Below, piece after piece: positions 33,191 to 33,362 of a stretch of 33,362 nucleotides of DNA. A model generated the notes under the pieces. The model searched no databases. It was not told the origin of the DNA and saw only the letters and a list, made by a program, of their open reading frames with translations. How positions within the stretch are numbered: position 1 is the stretch's first letter; each line of letters begins with the position of its first letter. The position numbers were made by a program, and so were the translations under genes. Source of the DNA: Lachnospiraceae bacterium (GTDB lineage Bacteria; Bacillota; Clostridia; Lachnospirales; Lachnospiraceae); assembly GCA_017622845.1 (NCBI GenBank), contig JAGAQJ010000027.1:1-33362 (forward strand). The letters run 5' to 3'.

Positions 33191-33362
33191 TACGCATGTG
33201 TTTAGTTGGTTATGCATGAACTTTAAATTAACTCGTTGTGCTAATTAATATAATTAACCCGGTATAATCAACAGAAAGGTCCGAAAAGCCCAAAAAGTCC
33301 CTACTGAATTCTGAACGTTTATTTTTCAGAATACCAGCTGTTTGATTTTCCCAATGTCACAC

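Overview
The window looks like chromosomal DNA from a low-to-mid GC Firmicute, most likely a gut-type clostridium of the Lachnospiraceae. The signs are AGGAGG ribosome sites, TTGACA/TATAAT promoters with extended -10 TG, a T-box leader, the GatCAB indirect aminoacylation route, AddAB instead of RecBCD, and several short palindromic intergenic repeats. The genus cannot be fixed from sequence reading alone. There is no rRNA, tRNA, CRISPR array, transposase or phage gene.

Layout. 1-1090: a palindromic element nested inside another dispersed repeat, a 53-residue membrane miniprotein behind a four-codon mini-ORF, and a very AT-rich island. 1094-4909: a LysM/M14 peptidoglycan peptidase and a GH74-type glycoside hydrolase without a signal peptide. 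4996-10817: a TetR regulator divergent from a five-gene run (SCP2 lipid-binding protein, alpha/beta hydrolase, stand-alone condensation-fold acyltransferase, acyl carrier protein, AMP-forming acyl ligase). 10826-16652: a promoter, a T-box leader with an AAC (Asn) specifier overlapping a GAA (Glu) codon, three 88-nt tandem repeats, then aspS-gatC-gatA-gatB and a terminator. 16814-19075: a consensus promoter driving an HTH-Uma2 nuclease-like fusion, a short DprA-like protein and a possible SUKH-fold protein. 19161-20966 (minus): oligoendopeptidase F. 21182-30266: addB-addA-HAD phosphatase-CPBP membrane protease, all overlapping or touching. 30351-32742: a flavin-reductase-like protein (minus), an AraC/GyrI regulator (plus) and a two-TM membrane protein (minus). 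32743-33362: a 163-nt inverted-repeat element, then a consensus promoter that reads out of the window.

How genes work together. aspS-gatCAB forms a coherent Asp-tRNA(Asn) to Asn-tRNA(Asn) pathway under a leader that appears to sense tRNA(Asn), possibly also tRNA(Glu). addAB makes the double-strand-break resection nuclease. The most likely under-described system is the TetR-controlled acyl cluster. A ligase could load a fatty or other carboxylic acid onto the dedicated carrier protein, the condensation-fold enzyme could transfer it to an unknown alcohol or amine, and the hydrolase and SCP2 protein could process or bind the lipid. That pathway is inference from domain content and gene order; the product is unknown.
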